This document shows, one piece after another, positions 31,097 through 40,445 of a stretch of 64,000 bases of DNA. The position numbers and the translations under genes are program-made. This stretch comes from Dryomyza anilis. Lineage: Eukaryota > Arthropoda > Insecta > Diptera > Dryomyzidae. Location: NCBI GenBank assembly GCA_951804985.1, contig OX638130.1, positions 32,310,554 to 32,374,553 on the forward strand, written 5' to 3'. Numbering within the stretch: position 1 is the first letter of the stretch; every line of letters begins with the position of its first letter. Under the pieces are notes generated by a model, which was not told where the DNA came from, made no database searches, and was given only the letters and a program-made list of their open reading frames with translations.

Positions 31097-32428
31097 TGTA
31101 GTCCTCAGGGAACGTAAATAATTATTATGATGTGTGGGTACAGCGATTTTATTTAATAAAAACAGGAAAACTATGTCAAAAGTAATATTAGACGATAGCT
31201 GAATTTAGTTCACGTCTCGGACAAGGATTAGGAAACTATTCTTGCTTTGCTACAGAAAATATGTACGATAAGCATTTGTCCAGAAAAATGTCCAATGACT
31301 CAGTGTGATTCTGGCCAAATCCCAATGGAAACAATTTGTCCAATAAAATATCCAATTACGCAAGTGGGCCCGGGTCAGTCCCAATGGAACTAATCTGTCG
31401 ATTGCAAGTGTGATCGGGCCAAATCCCAATCAAGCCAGTTTCTATGGAACCTTCCAAGTATTTTTTTTTTAACTATAAAAGTTATATATAAAAGGAATGA
31501 AAAAGAACATTTATTTACATTTGTTTTCATTTGCTAATTTTAGTATCATGCAAATATATTTCTTATTTTTAATAAAAAATTTATTATTTTAAAATACATT
31601 CTCCGAATGAATAAGAATGAAAAAATTATTTTTTTCATTTGGGAATGTATTTTTACGAACTCTGCTAAAAACTATCAAGCTCAAATAAGAATATTGAAAG
31701 AAAAATTAATTCTAGGCAAACATTGAAGCTCCAATATGTGCGTTTTACAATCTGATTTCATAATCCTGAATATCCGTTAATAAAATCTCAACACGTATAC
31801 GTATTGAGCAAAATGCTATATTTAGAATTAATGAGCATATAAAGTGAACCTTTGATATAAAATATGTCATAATTCATTTATTTGCAAAAAAAAATGCTAA
31901 TTTGATATTTCACATTCAATTTTCAACAATTCTCTGAGCTTGGAACTGGAATCTATGTATTTATTGAGCTGTTAAAGAAAAATATATAATTTGTTTAAGT
32001 TTGATTATACAATTGGAATGTTTTTAAATTATAATATCGGCCTTTTTTTTCATCAAATTAATCAAATGTATATAAAAAATATATTTAAAAAAAAAATCTT
32101 TATTTTTCGTATTTGCAAAAATTTTAAAATCTTTTTTGTGAAATTTTGTGAAATCTACCACTATTTTTTTGCCCAATCTACCAATAATTACAATTTTTAA
32201 GTCACAACACGGACGAATGCTCAGCGCCATTTTATACAAAAATGAAGGTAACAAGAACAAGCATATAAGCGTCCCATGGTTGCATTCTTAGTAGTTTTAA
32301 AAGATACGCAACCAGGGTTTTTGTTTGAAATAATACAATGTTTCTACTATTCTCCAATGAGAATAGTAGTAAAATATTTAAAATTAATGCAAAACTTAGA
32401 AATACTAATAAATAAAATGTAACTGCTC
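31097..32428 (-). repeat. 3' LTR of Gypsy C, split by an insertion
   Basis: 31097-31272 (TGTAGTCCTCAGGGA through GGATTAGGAAACTATTCTTGC) and 32215-32428 (AATGCTCAG through GCATATAAGCGTCCCATGG and CTACTATTCTCCAATGA) match the two halves of the LTR at 35765-36240. The 31273-32214 insert includes a repeat of about 60 bases (ATTTGTCCA...CCCAATGGAA, about three units, 31276-31440) and AT-rich DNA. Confidence 0.75.
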
Positions 32429-32429
32429 C

Positions 32430-32589
32430 CCTTCTTATGCTGAAATCGTCCCGCTGAAGTATCAGCAACTTCTGCGTTTTTAGACGTCCTCTTCGTCGTA
32501 GCATATTAACTGGATGATCATCAGGGCCATCCCCTGGATTAAATCTAATCCTTGTGCTGAACCACTGGCATCGGTTGTGAGAATAAATT
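32430..32589 (-). pseudogene. Gypsy C Pol C-terminal remnant and polypurine tract
   Basis: On the minus strand the frame reads D-D-H-P-V-N-M-L-R-R-R-G-R-L-K-T-Q near 32520-32470, followed by a purine run AAGAAGGGGAGC just before the LTR. An Arg-rich tail at this place fits the end of a Gypsy polyprotein, but no enzyme domain remains. Confidence 0.4.
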
Positions 32590-32597
32590 GTTGTAAT

Positions 32598-34517
32598 CAG
32601 GGCCGGATCTATAGGGGTGGTGGGAGTGGTGTGACACCCCCCTCCCTAGCTCAGCCAGTAGGACTTATTCGGAAAAACACGAGTCGGAAATATTGTAAAA
32701 ATTCTATAAGTTGTATATATTCGGCATTATCACAATTTTTTAAGTAGCAATAAATCATAAAATGATAATAATCGTAATAATTTAAATATTTAACACGAAT
32801 AGTTTATCGAATTGATGTATTAAATCCGACTCGGATAAATTCGAAAATATTTAAAATCAGTCGGAAATTTTCGAAAAATAAAAACATAGAAATTGTCTTG
32901 TATTTTTATATATTATAAAATTGTCAATATATAAAGTCCGAGTCGGTTATATTAGGAAAATATCACAAATTTTTAAATAGAAAATAAAAATCCGATTCGG
33001 ACAAATTGGAAAAATGTAACTAATTTTTTATTTTTATTTTTAAAAATATCCAAATGAAAATATCTGGAAGCAGTCGGAAAATTTACAAAAGTTTTGAAAA
33101 CTGACATTTATTCTTATATAGCATAAAAATGTCAAATAAATATAACCGAGTAGAAAATATTAGAAAAATGGTAAAAATATTTGGAATAAAAAGGAAATTT
33201 ACCTTGAAATAGCATTAGGGAAATGTTCCCTAAGAAAATGTTCCAAACACTACATTACCAGCAAAAATTAGTTTAATCAGCAATTTAGTTGAACTTACAC
33301 ACACCCTTATTTTCTTAAAAATAAGATTTTTACAAATGTTATTAAAAGTTTGGTAGGAGATGTATTATGTTTGGTATTATTTCATAATTATGCTGATGTT
33401 ATTTCCATTTTTCTATATTTTTTTCATTATTTTTTAATATATTTTGTAGATCTTTCATAGGGTTTTTTGTTTGGAAATTTTGAGGGTCAATAAAAAAAAC
33501 GAGTGGATATTTTTCAGAAAAAAAACAAAAATATTAATGAATCAATACTGTTCAGAAACTATTAAAACAGATAATGTCCAATGAAGTTGTTTCCAATAAA
33601 TTTGCCTGCGGCACTTCTATTATTGCTATAACTATTACAATATAAAAATACACTAAAAATGAAATATCTTTGGATAGCAAATAATTTTAAAAAAATGGCG
33701 CGATTTTTTTGAAAAAAAAGTTCCTGCAGCGCTTCTAACAGTGCAATATAAAATACTAAAAAATTTGGTTGACTATTATATACAAAAATAAACCTTAAAT
33801 GTACGTAAGGGATTTTAATTTTTTTTAAAAGATAATTTTGCCAGTCACATATTTCAAAAAATTAAGTTAAAAAAAAAGTTTTTTTTTTGTATTTTTAAAG
33901 GTACCACGTGACATTGAGGTCACTTGTTATATTTTGGTAACTTTTTCCCCACCCACCTTGATATAATCCAAAAAAAACTGTTTTGCAGCAAACATATATT
34001 ACTCGTTACATATTTACATGAATTTATAAGATTTTAAAATAAACCCATACCATAAGTCTCGAAATTAATACAAAAATAATTTTAAAAATTTGAAATTAAA
34101 AGTAAAATCCTGTTAAAGACATTAAATTTACGATTCCAAATATATTATGTAAGCAGAAAACATTTTTTTCTCTGCGTGTTTAAAACGACACGTTGAGTAC
34201 GGATTGAGGATACCCTAATTACTAATTACTTTAAGTCATAATGAAAAGAACTTTTGATATATTCAAAGTATAAATTATAACGTTCTCAAAAATGATTGTT
34301 TTAGTTTTGGTTTAATGTAAATTATTTATTATTTGGTAACAAATCTTTTTTATTTAACTGTATATTTATGCAGTATTATTAGCAGGTGTACGACTCTTTT
34401 CCTATGTTAAATGAATTCAATTATTATGTTTTAAAATAATTTTAATTTAAAAAAAAAAATCTATTTGGAAATTTTATGTGTCACACCCTCCTAAGATTCT
34501 TCTTAGGACCGGCCCTG
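32598..34517. mobile_element. hAT-like non-autonomous DNA transposon, 1920 bp
   Basis: The left end CAGGGCCGGATCTATAGG...GTGTGACACCC and the reverse complement of the right end CAGGGCCGGTCCTAAG...GTGTGACAC form a TIR of about 40 bases. A perfect 8-bp target duplication GTTGTAAT flanks it (32590-32597 and 34518-34525). A CAGGG start and an 8-bp duplication are diagnostic for the hAT superfamily. The interior is AT-rich without a transposase frame. Subterminal palindromic words (TCCGACTCGGA, GTCCGAGTCGG, TCCGATTCGGA) recur between 32680 and 33070, and a MITE fragment lies at 33250-33312. Confidence 0.92.
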
Positions 34518-34559
34518 GTTGTAATAGACGTCTCTGCCGTATTTGACGTCCCTATTGTT

Positions 34560-34700
34560 GAGGATGTTGCTGTCGCAGTTGACGTCGTTGCTTTGCCGAC
34601 GTCTCTGTCGGTGTCTGTGTTTGACGTCGCTGCTGACGTACGAGTTGACGTTGTTGCTGACGTGCGGGTTGACGTCGTTAATGACTTGCGGGTTGACGTC
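34560..34700 (-). repeat. 24-bp coding tandem repeat at the gag C-terminus
   Basis: Plus-strand units GCTGACGTACGAGTTGACG, GCTGACGTGCGGGTTGACG and AATGACTTGCGGGTTGACG follow at 24-base spacing. They keep the gag frame and translate on the minus strand as D-V-N-P-x-V-x-N repeats. Confidence 0.8.
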
Positions 34701-35529
34701 GTACATTTCCATATGAACTTTTGACACTGATCTGCCGATGATGGAGGTCGCTAGATTATTGAAAGAAAGTCGCTCGGGACTTCCACATCCGTAGAATGAG
34801 AAGATGGGAACTCGCTTTGAGTTGTCATGTTGATGTGATTTCCGCGAGTGCTGTTCTTTGTTTTTCTTCAAACACACATCTACAGAGTGTCCACGTTGTC
34901 GACAAAATGTGCACTGGATCATCCAAGCTGCATCAGTTGGTTCTGCAATTTTTGTGGTCGGTTGCTTTGATTCATCAAAAAAGTTCAGCTTCTCTGCTGG
35001 ATGCGATTAGTTCGTCGAATGTTTCGAAATCGTCGCGTCGAACTCGTTCTCTAATCTGGATGAATAGTAAGCCTATACGATGTGTAGCTGCACTTTCTCT
35101 TTGATGATATCCTTCAGATGTGAAAAAAGCAGCCGCTTCTTACATATAAAGCTGTGAGTTAGTTCTTTTGACTGTTGTTTGAACTCGTATATGTTCAAGT
35201 ATATTTTTCAATCCGGATTCGGTGGGGAAAATATGGTCCGTATGAGATCGATTGTATTCACAAATGTACGCAAAGAGTCCTTCACGCCTATCCACCATAC
35301 TGCAGCATAATCCTCCAATAACAATGGCATACCTCTTTGTATCAGCATCAGAAATTTTCTCAATGTCTTTGTATACGGTGATGGCAGCAAAAACTCGTCG
35401 ACCATAGCTGGATCACGCTGACCGCAAAACGCGCAGTGCATTGAGTGAAAGAACCCGCCTTTTGATTTCCGGCGATTGCAGGTTGTATTTACTGAAACTA
35501 TTCTGGTGAAAATTATGCCATTGTGGCTC

Positions 35530-35700
35530 TATCGACGGCGTTGTCTGCGTCGCTGCTTGCGTCTCTGTTGACATCGCTGCCTCCGCTGACGTCTCTGCCG
35601 GCGTCGCTGTTGACGTCGATGCCTCTGCCGACGTCTCTGCCGGCGTCTCTATTAACGTTGATGGCTCTGCTGACGTGCGAGTTGACGTCGATGCCGACTT
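35530..35700 (-). repeat. 42-bp coding tandem repeat at the gag N-terminus
   Basis: GACGTCTCTGCCGGCGTC recurs at 42-base spacing with a weaker upstream unit (GCGTCGCTGCTTGCGTCTCT). The repeat is GC-rich in an AT-rich region and keeps the reading frame, giving 14-residue units with D-V-N-x-D-A. Confidence 0.8.
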
Positions 35701-35764
35701 GTGTGTTGTCCTCTGTGTTGTTGTGCGGAACGATGGTGTCGATGGCCACTAAGTTGGGCGCCAA

Positions 35765-36240
35765 TGTAGTCCTCAGGGATCGTAAATAATAACTAATGTT
35801 TTATGGTGTGTGTGTACAGCGATTTTATTTAATAAAAACTAGAAATGTCTCTACTGCTTACTGAAAAACTATGACCAACGCCCTATTGGACGATAGTTGA
35901 ATTCAGTTCACGGCTCAGAGAAGGATTAGGAAACTATTCTTGCTTTGCTACTGAAAATATGTCCAAATCAATATTGCACGATAAATTCAGTGTGAATGCT
36001 CAGTGTAAAATGACATTTATATGGGCTGGTGTTGCCCTTTTATACAAAAACGAAGGTAACAAAGACAAGCATATAAGCGTCCCATGGTTGCATTTTTAAT
36101 AGTTTTGAAAGATACGCAGCAAGGGTTATTATTTAAAATAATACATTGCTGCTACTATTCTCCAATGATAATAGTAGTAAAATATTTAAAATTAATGCAA
36201 AACTAATAAATACTAATAAATAAAATATAACTGCTTCGTT
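35765..36240 (-). repeat. 5' LTR of Gypsy C
   Basis: Matches the split LTR at 31097-32428 over its whole length. On the minus strand it ends ...GAGGACTACA, directly followed by TTGGCGCCCAAC, a plausible tRNA primer-binding site. The outer end near 36234-36240 is less certain because both LTR copies share only AACTGCT there. Confidence 0.75.
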
Positions 36241-37110
36241 TATAATTTATATTCTGATTAGATAAATAACATTTAAATTTATGACATATATCATTTTGAA
36301 TAAATTAATACATTAATAACGACAAAAAACTGTTTTTTTTCCTCATTTCTTGAATTTGTTTCACGGCATGTTTATATATTTCGCCGACAGCTTTGCTAAT
36401 ATGTGTTGCTAATTTGTTTATTGCGTTTTATCTTATGATTTTTGCGACATTGGATTTATTTCAGGAACAAATTTATACACGAATTATAGGCATAATTTTT
36501 TTAAAATCTGTGAGTTATAAATATAACTGAAACATGTTCTTTCGGTTAAAGTATCTACCGGTTATAGATTTAAATGACCAACAGATATACCGATTAATTG
36601 TGAAATCGAATTTTCAGCAAAATTTCATTCAAAGTGGAAGTTAATTTTTAACTGCATATTGCGAAAATGACCCTTAGTGAAAGACAATTTCAATATTTTT
36701 AAATTAAATACTTCATATTTAAACTAAGTTTTAAACTAGTTTTTATTAACTATTGTTATTTTACATTTTTGAAAGAATTTTCTTTTTGTTAATTTATTAT
36801 ATTCATTTAAGAGTTTAAAATGGCAAATATTAAGCAAAATATAGTAAACATTATATGGGTTAAAATTTGCTAATTTTAGAGTGCAGACTTGTATTGAATG
36901 ATATATACCTTGTATCAGAGTGGCTCAATTATAAACATCTAGCTTTAGAAAGTATTTTTCGTGAGCTTTCAAATATAATACTTATTTTGAAAAAACAAAA
37001 AACATATTGAACATACATTTTTGAATTTTAATTATGTTTTGAGTTTTTTGAAAGATAGTCATATATATGTTTTTATGTATTTTTTTCCAAAATATATATT
37101 TCATTTCAAC
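36241..37110. other. AT-rich DNA with one dispersed repeat
   Basis: 36510-36690 is the SINE-free partner of 29300-29640. The remainder is AT-rich with no reading frame or RNA gene seen. Confidence 0.45.
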
Positions 37111-37119
37111 TAATCAGCA

Positions 37120-38213
37120 TCAAACTCAATTCCACACCCAATAGACCAGCGGCTGAACTCACCTTCTTCAATTTCAATGAAATTTGACAACTGATAAAGA
37201 TTATCGAGATTGATCATTTTTTTTATTTATTTCACCTACTTCTTTCAGAGATACAGTGGTTTAACGTTACAAAAAATGGGTCAAAAATCCCTTTTGTATG
37301 GTTGTACATATTTCATTATCTCTTAAACTAGAAATGCTAGAAACTCCGTTGACGGCTAGTTTTAAAGCTAATAGAACAAGCATTTAGTTGTAACTTCTAA
37401 ACATGAATATTTGGCCCGTGGTAATTATCCTTGCACTTCAAAATTGATGTCCTTAAAACGGACCGTTTTTAAAATTCTAAAAAAATTCTAAATTTTCGTC
37501 AATTTGTTATAAATGTTTGATGGCGTGATACTTTAAAAAATAATTTTCTAAATTGTAATTTATTTATTGTATTGAAAAAAAAATTTTTTTTCTACAGTAC
37601 AAGTTGCTATAATTGTTGAATATATATGTAACTCCGAGTTCTAAAATGGCGTCAGTTTTATCTTATTGAATCTAGTATTGATTTTGGGATATAGTTGTTA
37701 CGATTTTCGAAAAATGGTATATCAAAAACTAGAGACAATTTGATGAAATTGACGCCATTTTCGAAATTAGAGTTACAAAACATACATTAAAAAATAATTG
37801 CAAATTTTACTTTTGAAAAAAAAAATTTTTTTTTCAATACAAATAATACGTAAAAATTTAGAAAATTAATTTTTAAAATACGATGTGATCAAAATGAAAT
37901 CTTGAAATTTGGCATGAACATTTATATTAAACCAACCAAAATATGTGATTTTATTCCGAATTTTAAAAAAGGGTCCTTTTTAAGGACATCCATATTGAAG
38001 TGCAAAGATAATTTCCACGGGCCACATGTTCAAGTTTGATGAGTTTAGATGTTAATAGGTATAAAAGCTTGTTCTATTAGCTTTAAAACGAGCTGTCAAT
38101 GAAGTTTCTATCATTTCTTGTTTAAGAGATATTGAAATATGAATAACCATTGAAAAGTGATTTTTGACCCATTTTTTGTAACTTTAAACCACTGTATCTT
38201 TGAAAGTAGTGAG
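37120..38213. mobile_element. Long-arm fold-back element
   Basis: The left arm (37232-37560: CTACTTCTTTCAGAGATACAGTGG, CAAAAATCCCTTTTGTATGG, AGCTAATAGAACAAGC, TTGATGTCCTTAAAACGGACC) is an imperfect reverse complement of the right arm (37845-38213: AAATTTGGCATGAACATTTATATTAAAC, TTTTTAAGGACATCCATATTGAAG, GCTTGTTCTATTAGCTTTAAAAC, GTGATTTTTGACCCATTTTTTGTAA). The spacer is about 285 bases. Single-arm relatives lie at 15480-15905 and 39700-40440. There is no reading frame. The right end abuts a BEL/Pao integrase fragment. Confidence 0.75.
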
Positions 38214-38340
38214 AGAAAAAAAATGTTCAATGTATATCTCGATTTTGAATTTAGAATTGCCTCTATCTCGGCTAGCACAGTCGAAAGTTCTTTGAATGTC
38301 AAAATGGTGCTTGCGACTGTTCGACACAGCAATTTTTTTA
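38214..38340 (-). pseudogene. BEL/Pao integrase fragment, copy 1
   Basis: On the minus strand L-T-F-K-E-L-S-T-V-L-A-E-I-E-A-I-L-N-S matches the conserved F-E-E-L-x-T-x-L-x-x-I-E-A-x-L-N-S-R-P block near the end of BEL/Pao integrases. The frame runs into the fold-back arm. It is one of two near-identical copies about 485 bases apart. Confidence 0.75.
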
Positions 38341-38650
38341 CGCATATTAAGGAAACATCGCACTTTTTTATGTAAACAATAAAATATGAAAATTATAACA
38401 ATTAAAATAATGCTATAGAAAACTAAGCCTTAATTAAATTAAATTTGCTTACATTTTTATATATAATTTTTACATAATTTATTTTTGAAAAATTTTCGAG
38501 ATCTCGTCGAGACTCGAGACCGAGATCGAGATGACTTTCAAAAGTCGAAAAGAAATTCGAGAACAAGATCATTTTTTTGAACTTCTTCGAGATCGAGAAA
38601 ATTTCAAAAATTTCGGACAATCTCACTCGAACAGTAGCGCCCCTTAAATA
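38330..38650. repeat. Dispersed repeat, copy 2 (partner of 7770-8115)
   Basis: GAAACATCGCACTTTTTTATGTAAACAATAAA, AATAATGCTATA and the TCGAGA-rich block at 38490-38610 repeat 7785-8060 in the same orientation. It lies between the two BEL/Pao integrase fragments, so either it was inserted into such an element or it belongs to its LTR. Confidence 0.6.
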
Positions 38651-38689
38651 TGATCTGACTTAAAGATGTGCTGGTGTCAAAGTTTCACC

Positions 38690-38840
38690 ATATCCTCGGA
38701 TCCTCGGATAAAGCCCCAATTGATGTTGAATTTAGAATTGCCTCTATCTCGACTAGCACCGTCGAAAGTTCTTTGAATGTCAAAATGGCGTTTGCGACTG
38801 TTCGACACAGCAAATTTTTTGTCAATTTTTCCGCCGGATC
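38690..38840 (-). pseudogene. BEL/Pao integrase fragment, copy 2
   Basis: The same L-T-F-K-E-L-S-T-V-L-V-E-I-E-A-I-L-N-S block as copy 1, continuing into A-L-S-E-D-P, the expected continuation (x-x-S-x-D-P) of BEL/Pao integrases. The identity to copy 1 over about 110 bases is above 90 percent by eye. Confidence 0.75.
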
Positions 38841-39790
38841 TCAAAAGGTCTTCGAAATGGAGTGCGTGTGGCGGAAAAGTTGATTTACTTTTGAAAAATT
38901 AAACACTTTCATCCTGCCAATGGCGCCGACAATGTGCTAGGTTTTATATTTTCTGTTCAACAATTTGAGAATTCTCGTCGATATTCTCGCAGAGTTCGTA
39001 GAATATTTGAAATACATTCATTCTCCGAAGAATTTTTGTTTTGATTCATTCGCGAATTTTTGAAATATTTATAAATTCTTTGAATTACTCGAAAAACATG
39101 AAAAAATCACGGAAAAACATGAAAAAGCAGGAGAAAGTGTAAAATAATACCGGATACGTTTTGATTTTTGATCTGGAATCGTTATTAAAAGTGTGGGTAC
39201 CCGAAGTGGGGTCGGAACCCATATATTTTTTCTGGTTGGAATCGGAACAGCTATTGAAAAAATCTCGGAACCTAAACCGGAACAGATATTATTGTACGTG
39301 TCAGGGAACGAAAAAACCCGGAATCGGAACCGTTATTAAAAAATGTATGTAACCGGAATCGAAACCCATTCAATTTTGTGGTTGGAAACGGAACCACATT
39401 TTTTAAAATATTGGAACCCGAACCGGAACCGATATTTCAAAGGGTTTTAGTCCCTATAATAAATAATTCAAAAATTATGTTTGAAACTGTTTTATTCTCT
39501 TAAATCCATAAGTAAGACAGAAAAGGTTAAAATTTGTATTTTCTGAATCTGGAAGTAAGGTTTTTTTTTTAATTGGGGTAGAAACTATACAAAAAAAACG
39601 TATTTAATGGGCGCGTGTCTGATTTTTGGAGACACGGACACACAAAGGCACGGCAACAACTAGCACGCATGGAGATTTGTACGCACGAACTTAGATTTTC
39701 GGGCACGGCATGCGCCATTTTCTTGTTGGAAACTACCTTCTTCCATTTCAATTCAATTTGGGCAACTGATAAAGGGTATCGAGATATAAT
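38841..39790. repeat. AT-rich DNA with a degenerate GGAACC tandem repeat
   Basis: 39205-39440 carries two units of about 147 bases, each with CGGAACCC (or CGAAACCC), TGGTTGGAA(T/A)CGGAAC, (T)CGGAACC and ACCGGAAC(A/C)GATATT. The word GGAAC occurs at least ten times. 38940-39060 is rich in GAAT/ATTC and CTCG words. No gene is supported; 39569-39851 has overlapping open frames on both strands without a domain. Confidence 0.5.
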
Positions 39791-40093
39791 ATATAATAGT
39801 TTGGCACTTCAGTCCTATAAGAACTTAGGCCGAGCTCTCTCACCATTTTGAGCTGCGCGTGTTATATTTGTACTCAAAGTGGTGGGACCTATAGTTTATT
39901 GCCGAATCCGAACGCTGGATGAGAGCTTTTCATAGGCAATGTTTTACTCTCGTAGGTTTGCCATTTACTACCGAGAGGTAGCGCGGTATAGAAAAATGTT
40001 TCTATGAAAAGATGTTGTTAGCCCCAGTCCAGGCTTGAACCGGGACCTTTCGGCTCGCAGTCCAACGTACTAACCACTGAACTACCGCGGCTT
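39791..40093 (-). mobile_element. tRNA-derived SINE inside a fold-back family copy
   Basis: The minus-strand head contains a Pol III B-box-like GGTTCAAGCCTGG and an A-box-like region (GCGGTAGTTCAGTGGTTAG). The body and (ATT)-type tail match the copy at 62304-62620. The flanks on both sides (CAACTGATAAAGGGTATCGAGATATA and CCAGAGATACAGTGG) are the fold-back arm also seen at 37190-37260, so the SINE interrupted that repeat. A clean target duplication was not found. Confidence 0.8.
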
Positions 40094-40445
40094 CCAGAGA
40101 TACAGTGGTTCAAAATTCCAGAAAATGGACCAAAAATCACTTTTGTATGGTTCATATTTTCATATCTCTTAAAGTTGAACTGCTAGAAACTCCGTTATTG
40201 GCTAGTTTTACAGCTAATAGAACAAATTGTTATAAAAATTAAGCTGTAACTTCTAAACTAAATGGGGCCCGTGGTCATTACGCTTCAACTTTAATTTTGA
40301 TGTCCTTAAAAAGGACACTTTTTTAAAATTCTAAAAAAAATCGTATATTTTGGTTGATTTAATATAAATGTTCATGCCAAATATCAAGATGGTATTTTGA
40401 TGACATCATATTTAAAAAAATAATTTTATAAATTTGTACACATTT
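40094..40445 (+). repeat. Single arm of the long fold-back family
   Basis: GAGATACAGTGGTTCAAAA, CAAAAATCACTTTTGTATGG, GCTAATAGAACAA, TGTAACTTCTAAAC, TTGATGTCCTTAAAAAGGACAC and ATAAATGTTCATGCCAAAT follow the left arm at 37248-37560. Confidence 0.7.

Larger units (their letters stand above)
34526..35764 (-). pseudogene. Gypsy C gag with CCHC zinc knuckle and DVN repeats
   Basis: The minus-strand gag starts next to the PBS-like sequence. Its first part (35720-35520) encodes repeats of the type D-V-N-x-D-A-G-R-D-V. The middle part (35441-35110) has F-L-L-P...G-M-P-L-L-L-E-D-Y-A-A-V-W-W-I-G-V-K and K-Q-Q, matching the retrotransposon gag capsid pattern of mdg1/412-like elements. The end has a CCHC knuckle C-T-F-C-R-Q-R-G-H-S-V-D-V-C (about 34912-34871) and a second D-V-N repeat block. 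Stops and frame changes are present. The tail is cut by the hAT-like element. Confidence 0.8.
31097..36240 (-). mobile_element. Ty3/Gypsy element C, minus strand, internally deleted and interrupted
   Basis: Two LTR copies in the same orientation (35765-36240, and 31097-31272 plus 32215-32428) enclose a primer-binding-site-like TTGGCGCCCAAC, a gag with a zinc knuckle and a short Pol-end remnant with a polypurine tract. Most of pol is absent. A hAT-like element (32598-34517) lies inside, and about 0.94 kb of foreign DNA splits the lower LTR. Reading order on the minus strand is LTR, PBS, gag, pol end, PPT, LTR. Confidence 0.75.

Noticed and set aside
35523..35789. Ser/Leu/Thr-rich frame of 88 codons opposite the Gypsy C gag
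   Set aside because: It is antisense of the 42-bp coding repeat and has no independent support.
39791..40093. GAGATA on both sides as the target duplication of this SINE
   Set aside because: The comparison with the related repeat at 37190 suggests that some bases were lost at the site, so the short match may be chance.
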